Below, in pieces: positions 54,915-63,371 of a stretch of 64,000 nucleotides of DNA. Every line of letters starts with the position of its first letter. Positions within the stretch are counted from its first letter, which is position 1. The notes below the pieces were generated by a model. It had not been told where the DNA came from and did not search any database. It saw only the letters and a program-made list of their open reading frames with translations. This DNA is from a virus. The stretch is from positions 1 to 64,000 of IMG/VR virus record IMGVR_UViG_3300043395_003089. The stretch is one strand, 5' to 3'. The position numbers and the translations under genes are program-made.

Positions 54915-55718
54915 TCAGTAGATGATGCCGGTCGCGAGATCGAGATGGCCGACGACCACTCGAAAGTCGACGGCGAAGCGCTTACCCTTCGAGCGCGCGT
55001 TCTTGCAGAAGTAGAGATCTTGCGTGAACGCGATCGGGCTACCGTCGACGACGTCAGCGACGGTGACGAACCAAGGCGGTTCGAGCTGACGGAACAACTC
55101 CATACGATAGAGCGAGCAGCCCATCGCGATGCCGTTCACCTCCATCACATGGCCCTTGGCCTGCGCCTCGCGCACATCGCGTGGCCTGAAGTCGAGCACG
55201 CCAGTTCGCGCGTACTCCTCGGGGTCGCCGTACGCCATCGGCATGTTGATGTCGCCTTTGGTGTAGTAGATCCCAGACACGCCGTCATAGGGCCCAGCTT
55301 CGATCGTCTGTAGGAGCTTGATGTGCGCGTCGGGCGGCTGGAGGTTGTCGGTTTCCATCGTCATGATGTACTTCCACTTCGACAGCTCCGGGTCGGCGAG
55401 TACCTGTTGGATCACTCGCGTATATGCAACACCGACTTCATCGCCGGTCGCGAACAGCATCGCGCGCTTCTGATTCATCGGCGCCATCAGACCCTGCCAC
55501 GTCTGTTGGACGCGCAGATCGACCATCGTGTCTCGTGCTGGGACGATGATCACCGTCGAGTTGTCTTTGTAGGTCGAGCCCGGAAGATGCGTGACGCGCT
55601 CGAAGCCAAGGCCCTCGAAGGAGCCGATATCGACTTGGCCCTTGGGGGGCAGATGATATCGAACACCGTGAGGCGTTGACGCGGGCTGAGGCTTTCCAGC
55701 CGGCTTCTTTTTCTTCAC
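54915..55718 (-). CDS. Glycosyltransferase-like protein, 267 aa
   Basis: A Lys-rich start, then SSTVIIVPARDTMVDL-type strands and the central KYIMTMETDNLQPPDAHIKL with an acidic DN/ETDN motif, as in GT-A family 2 enzymes where a DxD binds metal and nucleotide sugar. SGIYYTKGD and ITFTQDLYFCKN-like segments follow. It could transfer the sugar made by the neighbouring reductase. GTG 55718 is set by copy S. Confidence 0.65.
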   Translation of the reverse strand: MKKKKPAGKPQPASTPHGVRYHLPPKGQVDIGSFEGLGFERVTHLPGSTYKDNSTVIIVPARDTMVDLRVQQTWQGLMAPMNQKRAMLFATGDEVGVAYTRVIQQVLADPELSKWKYIMTMETDNLQPPDAHIKLLQTIEAGPYDGVSGIYYTKGDINMPMAYGDPEEYARTGVLDFRPRDVREAQAKGHVMEVNGIAMGCSLYRMELFRQLEPPWFVTVADVVDGSPIAFTQDLYFCKNARSKGKRFAVDFRVVVGHLDLATGIIY

Positions 55719-55725
55719 GCAGCGG

Positions 55726-55750
55726 ACGCTACCACGCTGCTCTGCCAGCT
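55726..55750 (-). promoter_or_regulatory. Dyad promoter element, copy S
   Basis: Minus-strand AGCTGGCAGAGCAGCGTG, then G and TAGCGT, 7 bases before GTG 55718; starts within the spike gene's stop codon. Confidence 0.8.
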
Positions 55751-57467
55751 ACTTCGCGGCCCAACCCGTGTTCCCGGTGCCCGATTCCTTGATGTACATC
55801 GAAGTGCCGGCGCCGCCGTCGAGACGCAGAAACTGGGACCCGATTCGTGCCGTGACGTTGCTCTCTGGGTCACCGTTGCCGGCGATGATCTGCGGGCCGA
55901 ACGTGCACGCGTTCGAGGCGATGCGAACGTAGACACCCGCTGGCATCGAGAACGCGGCGACCGAGGCATTGATCGCCACACCCGCGACCATCAAGAAATC
56001 GGTGAACGCTGCCGCGTTGGGGCCGTCGAAGTTGACGCCGGTCGCGACCGCATCGAACGTGCCGCCCGTCACTTGAATCGCGCCGATGTTCGCGCCGTTC
56101 GACAGCACGTGCACGCCATTCGCCCAGGTGCCAGCGTCTGCGGCGATCAAGCTGTTCGAGACCTGGATGTTATCGGCGACGACGGCAACCGCCTCGATCA
56201 AGATCGCGTCGGCAACGGAAGCCCCCGCGTCGGCGACGAGCGGAACGTTCGCCTGGATCTGCGTCGTGTGACAGTCGAGCGCATGCAGAAGCCCGGACGT
56301 CGCGCCCGTCGTGTCTTGGATCCAGTGGTTTCGTTGGACCTGGACCTGCGAACAGGTATCGAGCTTGACGATGAGGCCATCGGCGCAAGTCGACGCACGC
56401 GAGACGATGTTGCCTTGCACCTGCGAGTTGGTGGTGTCCTCGACGGTGATGCAGGCATCGGTGATCGCGGCGACCGAACACACGATCTGGTTGTGCTGCA
56501 ATTGCAGCTTGGTCGCGTCAGCGATCGCGACAAAGCCCGAGATGTCGTTGATCGCGATCGACACACGTTCCAGAATCGCCGTCGAGCCCAGCTTGATGGC
56601 ACACTTGGTCGCGTTCGTGATCCGGTTGCCGATGATCTTGATGTCGGCGATGTCCTCGCCGACGGTGTCTTCGATCAAGATCGTATTGTCTTCGGCCGTC
56701 GTGTTGATGACGTCCGAATCGATGATCCACACCGTGCTGACGTTGCCGTCGAGCCAGATGTTCGGCCCACCAGCGTCGCGCATGTCACAGCCGTCGATCC
56801 ACACGACATCGACTGGATCAGCCGTGCCGCCCATGAACACGTAGGCACCCGCGTTCGCGACGCCACCCGTGTAGCGGCAGTTGATGAACTTGACGATCGA
56901 CGCCTCGATCACGTTGATCAGATGGCACTGATTCGCGCCGACGTTCGAGAGCCCAGATTGATCGAACGTCAAGAGCTCGAATTCGGTCGAGTTGGAGCCA
57001 CCGTCGATCCTGAACAGGTTGTAGGCGCCGCCGCCAGCGCTGCCGGATTGCTTGAGCGTCGATCCCTGCCAGCCCGTGCCGAGGAAGCGCACGTTGTCAA
57101 TATTGTCGAGCAGAAACGAATACGGGTTCGCGCCGTTCTTGCCGCACAAGTACGTGCCGGGCGGAAAGTACACCGTCCCGCCGATCACGGCCGCATCGTC
57201 GATCGCGAGTTGGATCGCTGCGCGATCGTCGGTCACGCCGTCGCCGGTTGCGCCATAGTCCTTGACGTTGAAGTAGATGCCGGTCGGAACGAGCGTCCAC
57301 GCGGTGTCGCCTGCACCGGTCTTGGTGTAGTCGCCAGCTGTCCCAGAGCGCCAATACTTACTGCCGACCGCCGCCGCGATGCCCGCGCCAGCTGTCGGAT
57401 CGACGGTGTCGGAGATGAGATCGACGGTGTTGAGCTTGCCGCGAACGAAGGAAAGTGTTTTGGACAT
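55749..57467 (-). CDS. Pectate-lyase-like spike protein 1, 572 aa
   Basis: After a 65-residue capping part, IYFNVKDYGATGDGVTDDRA ... TVYFPPGTYLCG is the start of the pectate-lyase-3/beta-helix fold, followed by some 20 coil-like repeats. The end (GTSMYIKESGTGNTGWAAK) matches spike 2. Such proteins are virion spikes that bind or cut surface polysaccharide. GGAG lies upstream of ATG 57467. Confidence 0.85.
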   Translation of the reverse strand: MSKTLSFVRGKLNTVDLISDTVDPTAGAGIAAAVGSKYWRSGTAGDYTKTGAGDTAWTLVPTGIYFNVKDYGATGDGVTDDRAAIQLAIDDAAVIGGTVYFPPGTYLCGKNGANPYSFLLDNIDNVRFLGTGWQGSTLKQSGSAGGGAYNLFRIDGGSNSTEFELLTFDQSGLSNVGANQCHLINVIEASIVKFINCRYTGGVANAGAYVFMGGTADPVDVVWIDGCDMRDAGGPNIWLDGNVSTVWIIDSDVINTTAEDNTILIEDTVGEDIADIKIIGNRITNATKCAIKLGSTAILERVSIAINDISGFVAIADATKLQLQHNQIVCSVAAITDACITVEDTTNSQVQGNIVSRASTCADGLIVKLDTCSQVQVQRNHWIQDTTGATSGLLHALDCHTTQIQANVPLVADAGASVADAILIEAVAVVADNIQVSNSLIAADAGTWANGVHVLSNGANIGAIQVTGGTFDAVATGVNFDGPNAAAFTDFLMVAGVAINASVAAFSMPAGVYVRIASNACTFGPQIIAGNGDPESNVTARIGSQFLRLDGGAGTSMYIKESGTGNTGWAAK

Positions 57468-57477
57468 CGCTTAGCTC

Positions 57478-59262
57478 CTACTTGGCATCCCAACCCGTGT
57501 TGCCGCCGCTGTCGCCTTCCTTGACGTAGAGCGTGGTGCCAGCGCCGCCGCCGGTCGAGCGAAGGCCGTACGAGCCGATCGCAGCATCGACGACGCCCGC
57601 GGGGTCGACCTGGAGTTGATAGATCGTTGGCCCAAGATCGGTGCCGGTGCCGTCGATCGGAATCGACGTCAGCGGCGCGTTCAAGACCACTGCGCCGACG
57701 TTGGCATCCGCGAACACGTTGCGGCCGAACACCGATGCATCGGTGACCTGCGAGAGTCGCGCACCGCGTTGCGTGTGCCGAATGAAGTTGTCGGTGCAGC
57801 TCACCGGGCCACAGTCGAAACCGGTCGCACCAACAATAATCGCGTTCTCGAACCGTGCGTCAATACCGATGCCCATATTGGCCGTGACCGCGAGATCGAA
57901 GATGTCACGGTTGTTGGCGATGAATTGCGTCGCTTGGCCATTGTCGGCGGGGAATTCGAGGCGGATTAGGTTCGCGACGATGAGCCCGCGACGGACATCC
58001 TGATATGACACACCTGCGCCGTCGCTCGCGCCCGACAGGTTTTGCACGATGTTGCTATCGGTGACGATGCCCTCGACGTCGCCATCGCCACCGAGATTCG
58101 CGACGTCGACCATCAATACAGTCGACGTGTTGCCGTCGACGTAGATCTGATTGCAATCGATCACGAGATCGTGCGCGAACTTGAAGAAACTGATCGCGAA
58201 GGCTTCCGAGGCTGCGGGCGGCGAGATGTTGATGTCGACGATGTTTCCGGTGAATAGGAGCCTGGAAATATTGCCGCCCGAGACATTGCCCTCACCAGCT
58301 TGCGAGACACCCTGCATTGTCGTGTTGTGCGCGTAGATCGTATCGGAATGCGACTGGTCATCAGAGCCGTTGCCCGATAGCGTGACCGAGCCCTCGAAGT
58401 GGTTGCGTAGGATGCGCATGCTCGTATTCGAGCCGACGCCCGATGGCTCGAAGTCGACCGGGCCCGCACCCGTGCAGTAGTTCGCGTCGAGCGTGACGTC
58501 GTCGACGGCGCGTTGGAACGAGAAACACGTACGTGACGCAGGCGTGTTGTCCATCTCGAACACGCAGCGCTTGCAGAGAATGTCGCGTACGCGATTCGTG
58601 TTGTTGGCGCCGAGGAAGCGCACGGCGTCGCCACGCGTGTGGCCGAAGTAGCAATCGAGGATGAATGATTGCCCGGTCTCGACGATCACCGAGGCGACCG
58701 TGTTCTCGAAGTGAATCAGGTGTTGCTGCTCGTTCTCGTTGGTGAGCGCCGAGCGCATCATCAGGCTCTTGAAGCCAATGCGCTTGCAGCCCGCGGTCAT
58801 GTTGAACAAGCGACGATCTGTCGAAGTGCCGTTACCTGACATCACGAGCGCGCTCGAACGCCCGCAGCCCATGAACAAGACGCCCGAGCTCGCGGAGCCC
58901 GACATCGTAAAGATGGTGATTCCTGCAACGACGAAACACGCGTACGTGCCCGGCGGGAAGAACACGACACCGCCACCAGCGGCGATCGCTGCATTGATCG
59001 CGAGTTGAATCGCTGCACGATCGTCGGTGACTCCGTCACCGGTCGCCCCGAACGTCTTGACGTTGAAGTACGGCGCACGTAGAAGCTCTTGCGTCCACGA
59101 GGTATCCGTCGAGCCCATCTTGAGCCACGGAATACCGATCGTCTGCTCGTATTGGCTGCCGACGGGAGCGGCGACGCCAGCACCAGCGATCGGGGATGCC
59201 ACACCCGACACGAGATCGAGCGCGTTGAGCCGCGCCCGAATCATGGAGAGTGCCTTGCTCAT
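57478..59262 (-). CDS. Pectate-lyase-like spike protein 2, 594 aa
   Basis: A tandem paralogue of spike 1: the start (MSKALSMIRARLNALDL), the beta-helix entry (YFNVKTFGATGDGVTDDRAA) and the end (TLYVKEGDSGGNTGWDAK) all align, while the coils differ. The pair probably adapts to different host glycans. Coupled to the fibre gene upstream by ATGA. Confidence 0.85.
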   Translation of the reverse strand: MSKALSMIRARLNALDLVSGVASPIAGAGVAAPVGSQYEQTIGIPWLKMGSTDTSWTQELLRAPYFNVKTFGATGDGVTDDRAAIQLAINAAIAAGGGVVFFPPGTYACFVVAGITIFTMSGSASSGVLFMGCGRSSALVMSGNGTSTDRRLFNMTAGCKRIGFKSLMMRSALTNENEQQHLIHFENTVASVIVETGQSFILDCYFGHTRGDAVRFLGANNTNRVRDILCKRCVFEMDNTPASRTCFSFQRAVDDVTLDANYCTGAGPVDFEPSGVGSNTSMRILRNHFEGSVTLSGNGSDDQSHSDTIYAHNTTMQGVSQAGEGNVSGGNISRLLFTGNIVDINISPPAASEAFAISFFKFAHDLVIDCNQIYVDGNTSTVLMVDVANLGGDGDVEGIVTDSNIVQNLSGASDGAGVSYQDVRRGLIVANLIRLEFPADNGQATQFIANNRDIFDLAVTANMGIGIDARFENAIIVGATGFDCGPVSCTDNFIRHTQRGARLSQVTDASVFGRNVFADANVGAVVLNAPLTSIPIDGTGTDLGPTIYQLQVDPAGVVDAAIGSYGLRSTGGGAGTTLYVKEGDSGGNTGWDAK

Positions 59263-60554
59263 ACGCTTTGCCCGAGCTGAATGATCGGTAAGCTGCCAGC
59301 GGCGATTGCAGTGCCGCGGATATCGCTGAACGCGACCGAGCTCGGAAGCGCGGCGGTTTGCACGCTGAGGAAGCCACGACCAAGATACTCTTGATTGGTC
59401 GCGTTGTTTGCCGCACCGAGGAAGCCCGACAACGCCGAGGCTTGCGTCGCGTCAACTAGAAGCTGACGGAATGACGCGTTCTGACTCGAAAACGTCGAGG
59501 CCGCGAGCACGCCGAACCAGTAGTCGTTTTTGGGCAACGTCGATGACCAAGCACCCGACGTGAGACGGATACCGTTGTTGATCGACGAGTTGACGGTGCC
59601 GCTATGGTTGACCGTGCCCGAGATCGACGACGACATCAGGAGCGAAAGCGTGCTGACGTTCTTGGTGTAAACGCCGAGCTGATAGCTCCACGAGATCGTG
59701 CCGGTCGAGTCGGTCGCGCCCGAGAAGTGCACGAGCGCGTTGAACTGGCTGAACACGACGTTTGGCGCCGTGAGCGGCTGGATGTGCAGCGAGCTTTGTT
59801 GAAGGTTCTGTAGGCCTGCGCTTTGAATCGAGAGCGGATAGAATTGCGAGTGGCTGAACGTGTCGCCGCCGGCTGCGACCGACGCCGTGATCACGTTCGA
59901 GCCGGCCATGCCGAATGTCACGCCGTTGCTGTTGGCGAAGCTCACGGTGCCCGTCGAGACGCTCTGCGTACCCGCGGAAAGCGCGAACGGCGTTTCAGCC
60001 GCGACGCTCGCCGTGATCGTATTGCCGTTGACGCCGAACGACACGCCGGAGCCGTTCGCGAACGAGACGCCCTGTCCGGTCGCGTTCGTCGTGCCGCCCG
60101 AGATCGACTTGATCGCCGCGACTGACGCCGAGGCCGTCATCGTCGCCGAGCCCGCCATGCCGAACGAGACGTTGCCGGCGTTCGAGAACACGACGGTGCC
60201 CGTCGAGACGCTCTGCGTGCCGCCCGAGATCGCGAACGGGGTCTCGGCTGCGACGCTCGCCGTGATCGTCGAGGCGTTCAGCCCAAACGAGACGCCGTTC
60301 GAGTTGCTGAAAACAGCCGTACCCGTGGCCATCGATTGCGTACCCGCGGACAGGCCGATGCCGGCCTCGGGCACCACGCTCGCCGTGATCGTGTTGCCGT
60401 TGATCCCGAACGACACGTTGTTCGAGTTGGCGAAGCTGACGCCCGGTCCGGTGGCGTTGGTCGTGCCTCCCGAGATCGCGGTGATGCCGCCAGCGCCGCC
60501 GCTAGCACCACCAGCGCCCGCGTTTGGGGTAAAGCCATCACAACAGCCGCTCAT
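59259..60554 (-). CDS. Fibre-like protein with five SNSNGVSFG repeats, 431 aa
   Basis: Five repeats of about 42 residues (SAGTQSxxTGTVxFSNSNGVSFG, then xxGNTITASV) occupy residues 20-225. The last 200 residues are a beta-rich tip with Ser/Gln/Asn-rich strands. Short Gly/Ala linker at the start. Related in repeat to the gene at 51898, in a different orientation of domains. Confidence 0.8.
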   Translation of the reverse strand: MSGCCDGFTPNAGAGGASGGAGGITAISGGTTNATGPGVSFANSNNVSFGINGNTITASVVPEAGIGLSAGTQSMATGTAVFSNSNGVSFGLNASTITASVAAETPFAISGGTQSVSTGTVVFSNAGNVSFGMAGSATMTASASVAAIKSISGGTTNATGQGVSFANGSGVSFGVNGNTITASVAAETPFALSAGTQSVSTGTVSFANSNGVTFGMAGSNVITASVAAGGDTFSHSQFYPLSIQSAGLQNLQQSSLHIQPLTAPNVVFSQFNALVHFSGATDSTGTISWSYQLGVYTKNVSTLSLLMSSSISGTVNHSGTVNSSINNGIRLTSGAWSSTLPKNDYWFGVLAASTFSSQNASFRQLLVDATQASALSGFLGAANNATNQEYLGRGFLSVQTAALPSSVAFSDIRGTAIAAGSLPIIQLGQSV

Positions 60555-60557
60555 GAT

Positions 60558-61082
60558 TCACCCCAGATATTCGCGTGCGCGAATCGGCCGCGCACGAACC
60601 GTGACGGTCTCGCCGCCGGGGATAGCGATGTCGCCAGCAACGCCGCCGACACTGATGAAGTCGTATAGCGATAGATCGCTGACCATCTCGGTGTAGCCAA
60701 CGAGCTCGCCGCTTCCAACGTTCAAGACGATCGGAATCTGTGGCGCAACACCACCCCGCGCCATCCCGAGCGCACCAAGCAACGTTCGTTGCAAGTTGCC
60801 TGCGGCGTCGACGATCGCGCCGTAGAGGCCGATCTGTTCCGCGAACGTGCCGTTACCGATCACGAGGGCGGCACTCGCCGTGAATTCGAGCGCGAAACAC
60901 GTGTACGGCGATTCGGTCGCGCGACGAAGCGTCTTCCAGACTTCGCAGCTCACGTAACCGCCGTTGGCGCCGCCGAGAGACAGGACGGGCGCGTTGGTGA
61001 GTACGTTCACGACGAGCGACGATTCGTCCCTCCCGACCGAAGGGACGTTGCGCAGAAGCGGAAAGCGGATCGTCTTGCTCAT
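60558..61082 (-). CDS. Possible structural protein, 174 aa
   Basis: Starts MSKTIRFPLLRN like the spike N-termini. The rest is beta-rich with Gly turns (LSLGGANGGYVSCEV, ALVIGNGTFAE). It may be a spike adaptor or virion base protein. No family recognised. Confidence 0.65.
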   Translation of the reverse strand: MSKTIRFPLLRNVPSVGRDESSLVVNVLTNAPVLSLGGANGGYVSCEVWKTLRRATESPYTCFALEFTASAALVIGNGTFAEQIGLYGAIVDAAGNLQRTLLGALGMARGGVAPQIPIVLNVGSGELVGYTEMVSDLSLYDFISVGGVAGDIAIPGGETVTVRARPIRAREYLG

Positions 61083-61085
61083 CGC

Positions 61086-61643
61086 TTAGCGGCCCTTCTT
61101 TGCCGGCTTGCGGAACTTGGTGAACGCGATCAGGAGCGCGATGCCGCCGCCGATGCCGATGCCGGCTTGCTGCCACTGTGGGAGCTGAGTGAACCAGAGC
61201 CGCGTCTTCATCCACGTGCCGGCGCCAGGTGGCGCTTGGACGTTGAACGCGCCGCGGTCGGGCAACGTGCCACCGCTTGGGGGCCGCACGAGGCTGACCG
61301 TCGCCGCTGGTTGAAGGTCGACGCCGTCTGCTACTTTCGTCAGGAACGTGTTGAGCCCGACGTTGGCTTGCATGACCTTAGTGTGATCGAGCGCGCCGCT
61401 GTCGGTGATCAGCGACGTCAATAGGCTGCGCGCGGTCTCTTTGTCGTTCTGATCGACGCAGAGCTCGACGCCACCATCGCCGTCGACGCAGCCATCGGTG
61501 CCGCCCACCCAACCGAGCGCCCGAAAGACGCCGTTGGACGTCTTGTCGCCCATGCCGCCATCGATCGCGAGCTGCGAGAAGCCGGCCTCGCTGGCGTATC
61601 GATTCAGCGTCGCTTGCAGCTTGGCCAGATTCTCGCTTGCCAT
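61086..61643 (-). CDS. Peptidoglycan-binding-like protein with C-terminal anchor, 185 aa
   Basis: Residues 1-60 (LAKLQATLNRYAS ... LAIDGGMGDKTSNGVFRAL) match the PG_binding_1 fold. A Pro-rich linker follows, then a C-terminal membrane helix (GIGIGGGIALLIAFTKF) ending KPAKKGR. A wall-binding, membrane-anchored virion or entry protein is likely. Confidence 0.75.
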   Translation of the reverse strand: MASENLAKLQATLNRYASEAGFSQLAIDGGMGDKTSNGVFRALGWVGGTDGCVDGDGGVELCVDQNDKETARSLLTSLITDSGALDHTKVMQANVGLNTFLTKVADGVDLQPAATVSLVRPPSGGTLPDRGAFNVQAPPGAGTWMKTRLWFTQLPQWQQAGIGIGGGIALLIAFTKFRKPAKKGR

Positions 61644-61652
61644 GTTGCTTTG

Positions 61653-61661
61653 ACCCTACCA
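61653..61661 (-). promoter_or_regulatory. Extended -10 promoter TGGTAGGGT
   Basis: Minus-strand TGG TAGGGT, 9 bases before ATG 61643; back to back with the promoter of the next gene. Confidence 0.6.
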
Positions 61662-61673
61662 CAACAGCCGGGC

Positions 61674-61679
61674 TATCTT
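61674..61679 (+). promoter_or_regulatory. -10 TATCTT of the SleB-like gene
   Basis: TATCTT on the plus strand, 6 bases before ATG 61686. Confidence 0.5.
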
Positions 61680-61685
61680 GCTTGT

Positions 61686-62537
61686 ATGTCAGCCCTACGC
61701 GGTAGCTCTACGGCCTGCTACCCGTATTTTCATGGTCAGTACGCGCCGCTCGCCGCCGGGCCGCAGACGTACATTCGATCGGGATGCAGCGTCGGCAGTA
61801 ACGGCAACGTCAACTGCGACCCCGAAGACATGCGCGCGAACGCCGAGCTGCAACTGGCACAACTCGGCTTCCCTCGCGAGCTGTCACTAGAGACCTACAC
61901 GCTCGCGCGCTACATGCAGGGCGAGGTTGGTAGCGGCACCGTCGAGGAACGCGTCGCCGTCGGTGAAGCCGCCGTCAATCGCGCGAAGCGTGAACGCACG
62001 ACGGTCAACGGGCTGTTGCTGTTTCGCCAGCCACAAGGCCACCCGAACCGCGGATGGTACGGGCCGATCCATGGCGTCGGGACTGGCGTCTCGACGGCGC
62101 CGTACGGCCGATGGGCGACGACAAGCGCCGACCCGACACTCCTGACGTTGCTGCTCGCCGAGCTGGTGATGTCGGGCAAGAGCTACGATTTCTCGCGCGG
62201 CGCCGACGATCAAGATGGGCCCGAGGCCTGGATCGGCCAGGGCCAGGCGTCGCTCGATGGCTACGTGCGGCGGCTCGCGAGCTCGAACAAGTTCTGGGTC
62301 GGGCCGTTGCCCGGCGTCGACCACTGGCACACGTTCCTACAATTCACCGCGGGGCCGTTCGACGACAAGCAAGCGCTCTTGCAACGAGGTCTCGAAGCAC
62401 TCAGCCTGCCGGCGCAGCGCCCGCAATGGCCGGCGGATCTGCCGCTCTGTAGCAAGCCCGCGGGCGGGGCGTTGCTATGGACCGTCGGCGTACTCGCGAC
62501 GATCTTCGGTGGGTGGTGGGCTGCAAATCGAGCCTAG
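61686..62537 (+). CDS. SleB-like cell-wall hydrolase with membrane anchor, 283 aa
   Basis: TLARYMQGEVGSGTVEERVA followed by AVNRAKRERTTVNGLLLF resembles the hydrolase-2/SleB core, whose Glu in the (Y/R)xEA/V pattern acts in peptidoglycan cleavage. The end is a membrane helix (LLWTVGVLATIFGGWWAA). A longer frame starts at 61614, but ATG 61686 fits the -10. Probably a virion-associated or lysis enzyme. Confidence 0.75.
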   Translation: MSALRGSSTACYPYFHGQYAPLAAGPQTYIRSGCSVGSNGNVNCDPEDMRANAELQLAQLGFPRELSLETYTLARYMQGEVGSGTVEERVAVGEAAVNRAKRERTTVNGLLLFRQPQGHPNRGWYGPIHGVGTGVSTAPYGRWATTSADPTLLTLLLAELVMSGKSYDFSRGADDQDGPEAWIGQGQASLDGYVRRLASSNKFWVGPLPGVDHWHTFLQFTAGPFDDKQALLQRGLEALSLPAQRPQWPADLPLCSKPAGGALLWTVGVLATIFGGWWAANRA

Positions 62538-62557
62538 TTCGCACGCACTGGAAACGG

Positions 62558-62566
62558 TGATAGGCT
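62558..62566 (+). promoter_or_regulatory. Extended -10 promoter TGATAGGCT
   Basis: TGA TAGGCT GACAGC, 10 bases before ATG 62577. Same core as at 36,948 and 51,879. Confidence 0.7.
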
Positions 62567-62576
62567 GACAGCTCAG

Positions 62577-62714
62577 ATGAGCAACACGCCCAACAAGTCG
62601 TGCTGCACGCGGCCGATCGTCAGGCCGGCAGTGCCGCCTGCCCGTCCCGCGATTCGACCGGTCGCCCCCAAACCACGCCCGATCCGCCCCCTCGGCACTC
62701 GGCCTGTGCGCTAG
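62577..62714 (+). CDS. 45-residue Pro/Arg-rich basic peptide
   Basis: PRP and RPx repeats make up most of the chain, with two adjacent Cys near the start. Overlaps the next -10 at its TAG stop. A DNA-binding or virion-interior role is possible. Confidence 0.55.
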   Translation: MSNTPNKSCCTRPIVRPAVPPARPAIRPVAPKPRPIRPLGTRPVR

Positions 62715-62717
62715 TAT
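62712..62717 (+). promoter_or_regulatory. -10 TAGTAT
   Basis: Overlaps the TAG stop of the preceding gene and lies 10 bases before ATG 62728. Confidence 0.5.
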
Positions 62718-62727
62718 CGGAGTCACT

Positions 62728-62988
62728 ATGGCAAAGGCATGCACCACTCGTCGCGTCGTCATTCGCAAGAAGCACGGCCGCAAGCTCAAGAGCCCGATCA
62801 CGTTCACGGCACACAAGGGGACCGGATGCCCGAAGCCGCGCCGCTCGACGGGCCACCTGAAGGAGTACAAGCAGATCTTCAGGATCGAGGCGAAGGCTTG
62901 CGCGAAGCGCCAGGGCAAGAACTGGAACCGCAAGACCTACGCGCACTGTATCGGCCAAGGCATGAAGACCGCCTTCAAGAACCGCTAG
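62728..62988 (+). CDS. Small basic Cys-containing protein, 86 aa
   Basis: Starts MAKACTTRRVVIRKKHGRK. Four Cys and about 30% Lys/Arg, like the group at 28-30 kb. Probably a nucleic-acid-binding or virion protein. Confidence 0.65.
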   Translation: MAKACTTRRVVIRKKHGRKLKSPITFTAHKGTGCPKPRRSTGHLKEYKQIFRIEAKACAKRQGKNWNRKTYAHCIGQGMKTAFKNR

Positions 62989-63005
62989 AGCTGCGCTGGC
63001 TGTTC

Positions 63006-63074
63006 GTGATCTTCGGGCCGACGTTGCTCGTCATCGTCGGCGTAGCGGTAGCGCTGGTGGCGTGGCTCGGTTAG
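63006..63074 (+). CDS. Possible small membrane peptide, 22 aa or longer
   Basis: The frame ending at TAG 63074 encodes a hydrophobic run (FGPTLLVIVGVAVALVAWLG). Only GTG 63006 is available as a start if CTG is excluded, leaving a very short membrane peptide. It could be a holin-like or virion membrane component. Confidence 0.35.
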   Translation: MIFGPTLLVIVGVAVALVAWLG

Positions 63075-63084
63075 CGAGCCGCGC

Positions 63085-63327
63085 TCACTTCGAGGCCGAT
63101 GCGTTCGCTACGAGCGCGTCTTTGACGACGACGACGAGCGAGTCTTCCTCGTGTAGCTCGACATGAGGGACGCCACCGGTTCCGGTGATGTCGTCGAGCT
63201 CGGCGTTGATCTCATCGGCGAGCGCGCGGTTGCGCTTGTACGCATCGCAGGCTCGCTTGCCGGCCGCTTGCATCCGATGCGTTGCGACGACGCCCGACTC
63301 CCGTTTGGTGCCGTTCGTGGGGGGCAT
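63085..63327 (-). CDS. Unknown protein, 80 aa
   Basis: Helical and charged, with a strand-rich end (SLVVVVKDALVANA). No family recognised. -10 TACAGT 6 bases upstream. Confidence 0.6.
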   Translation of the reverse strand: MPPTNGTKRESGVVATHRMQAAGKRACDAYKRNRALADEINAELDDITGTGGVPHVELHEEDSLVVVVKDALVANASASK

Positions 63328-63333
63328 GGCTCT

Positions 63334-63339
63334 ACTGTA
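63334..63339 (-). promoter_or_regulatory. -10 TACAGT
   Basis: On the minus strand, 6 bases before ATG 63327. The hexamer is the same as that of the lanthipeptide-like gene. Confidence 0.5.
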
Positions 63340-63354
63340 AGCGATCCACGGGCC

Positions 63355-63371
63355 AAAAAGCGAAGGACGCT
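63355..63371 (-). terminator. Short intrinsic terminator AGCG-TCCTT-CGCTTTTT
   Basis: Four-base stem followed by five T on the minus strand, directly after the stop of the gene at 63372. Weak but of classical form. Confidence 0.4.

Noticed and set aside
56073-57524. Plus-strand frame of 483 codons opposite spike 1
   Set aside because: Arg/Asp/Val-rich shadow of a clear pectate-lyase-like gene on the other strand.
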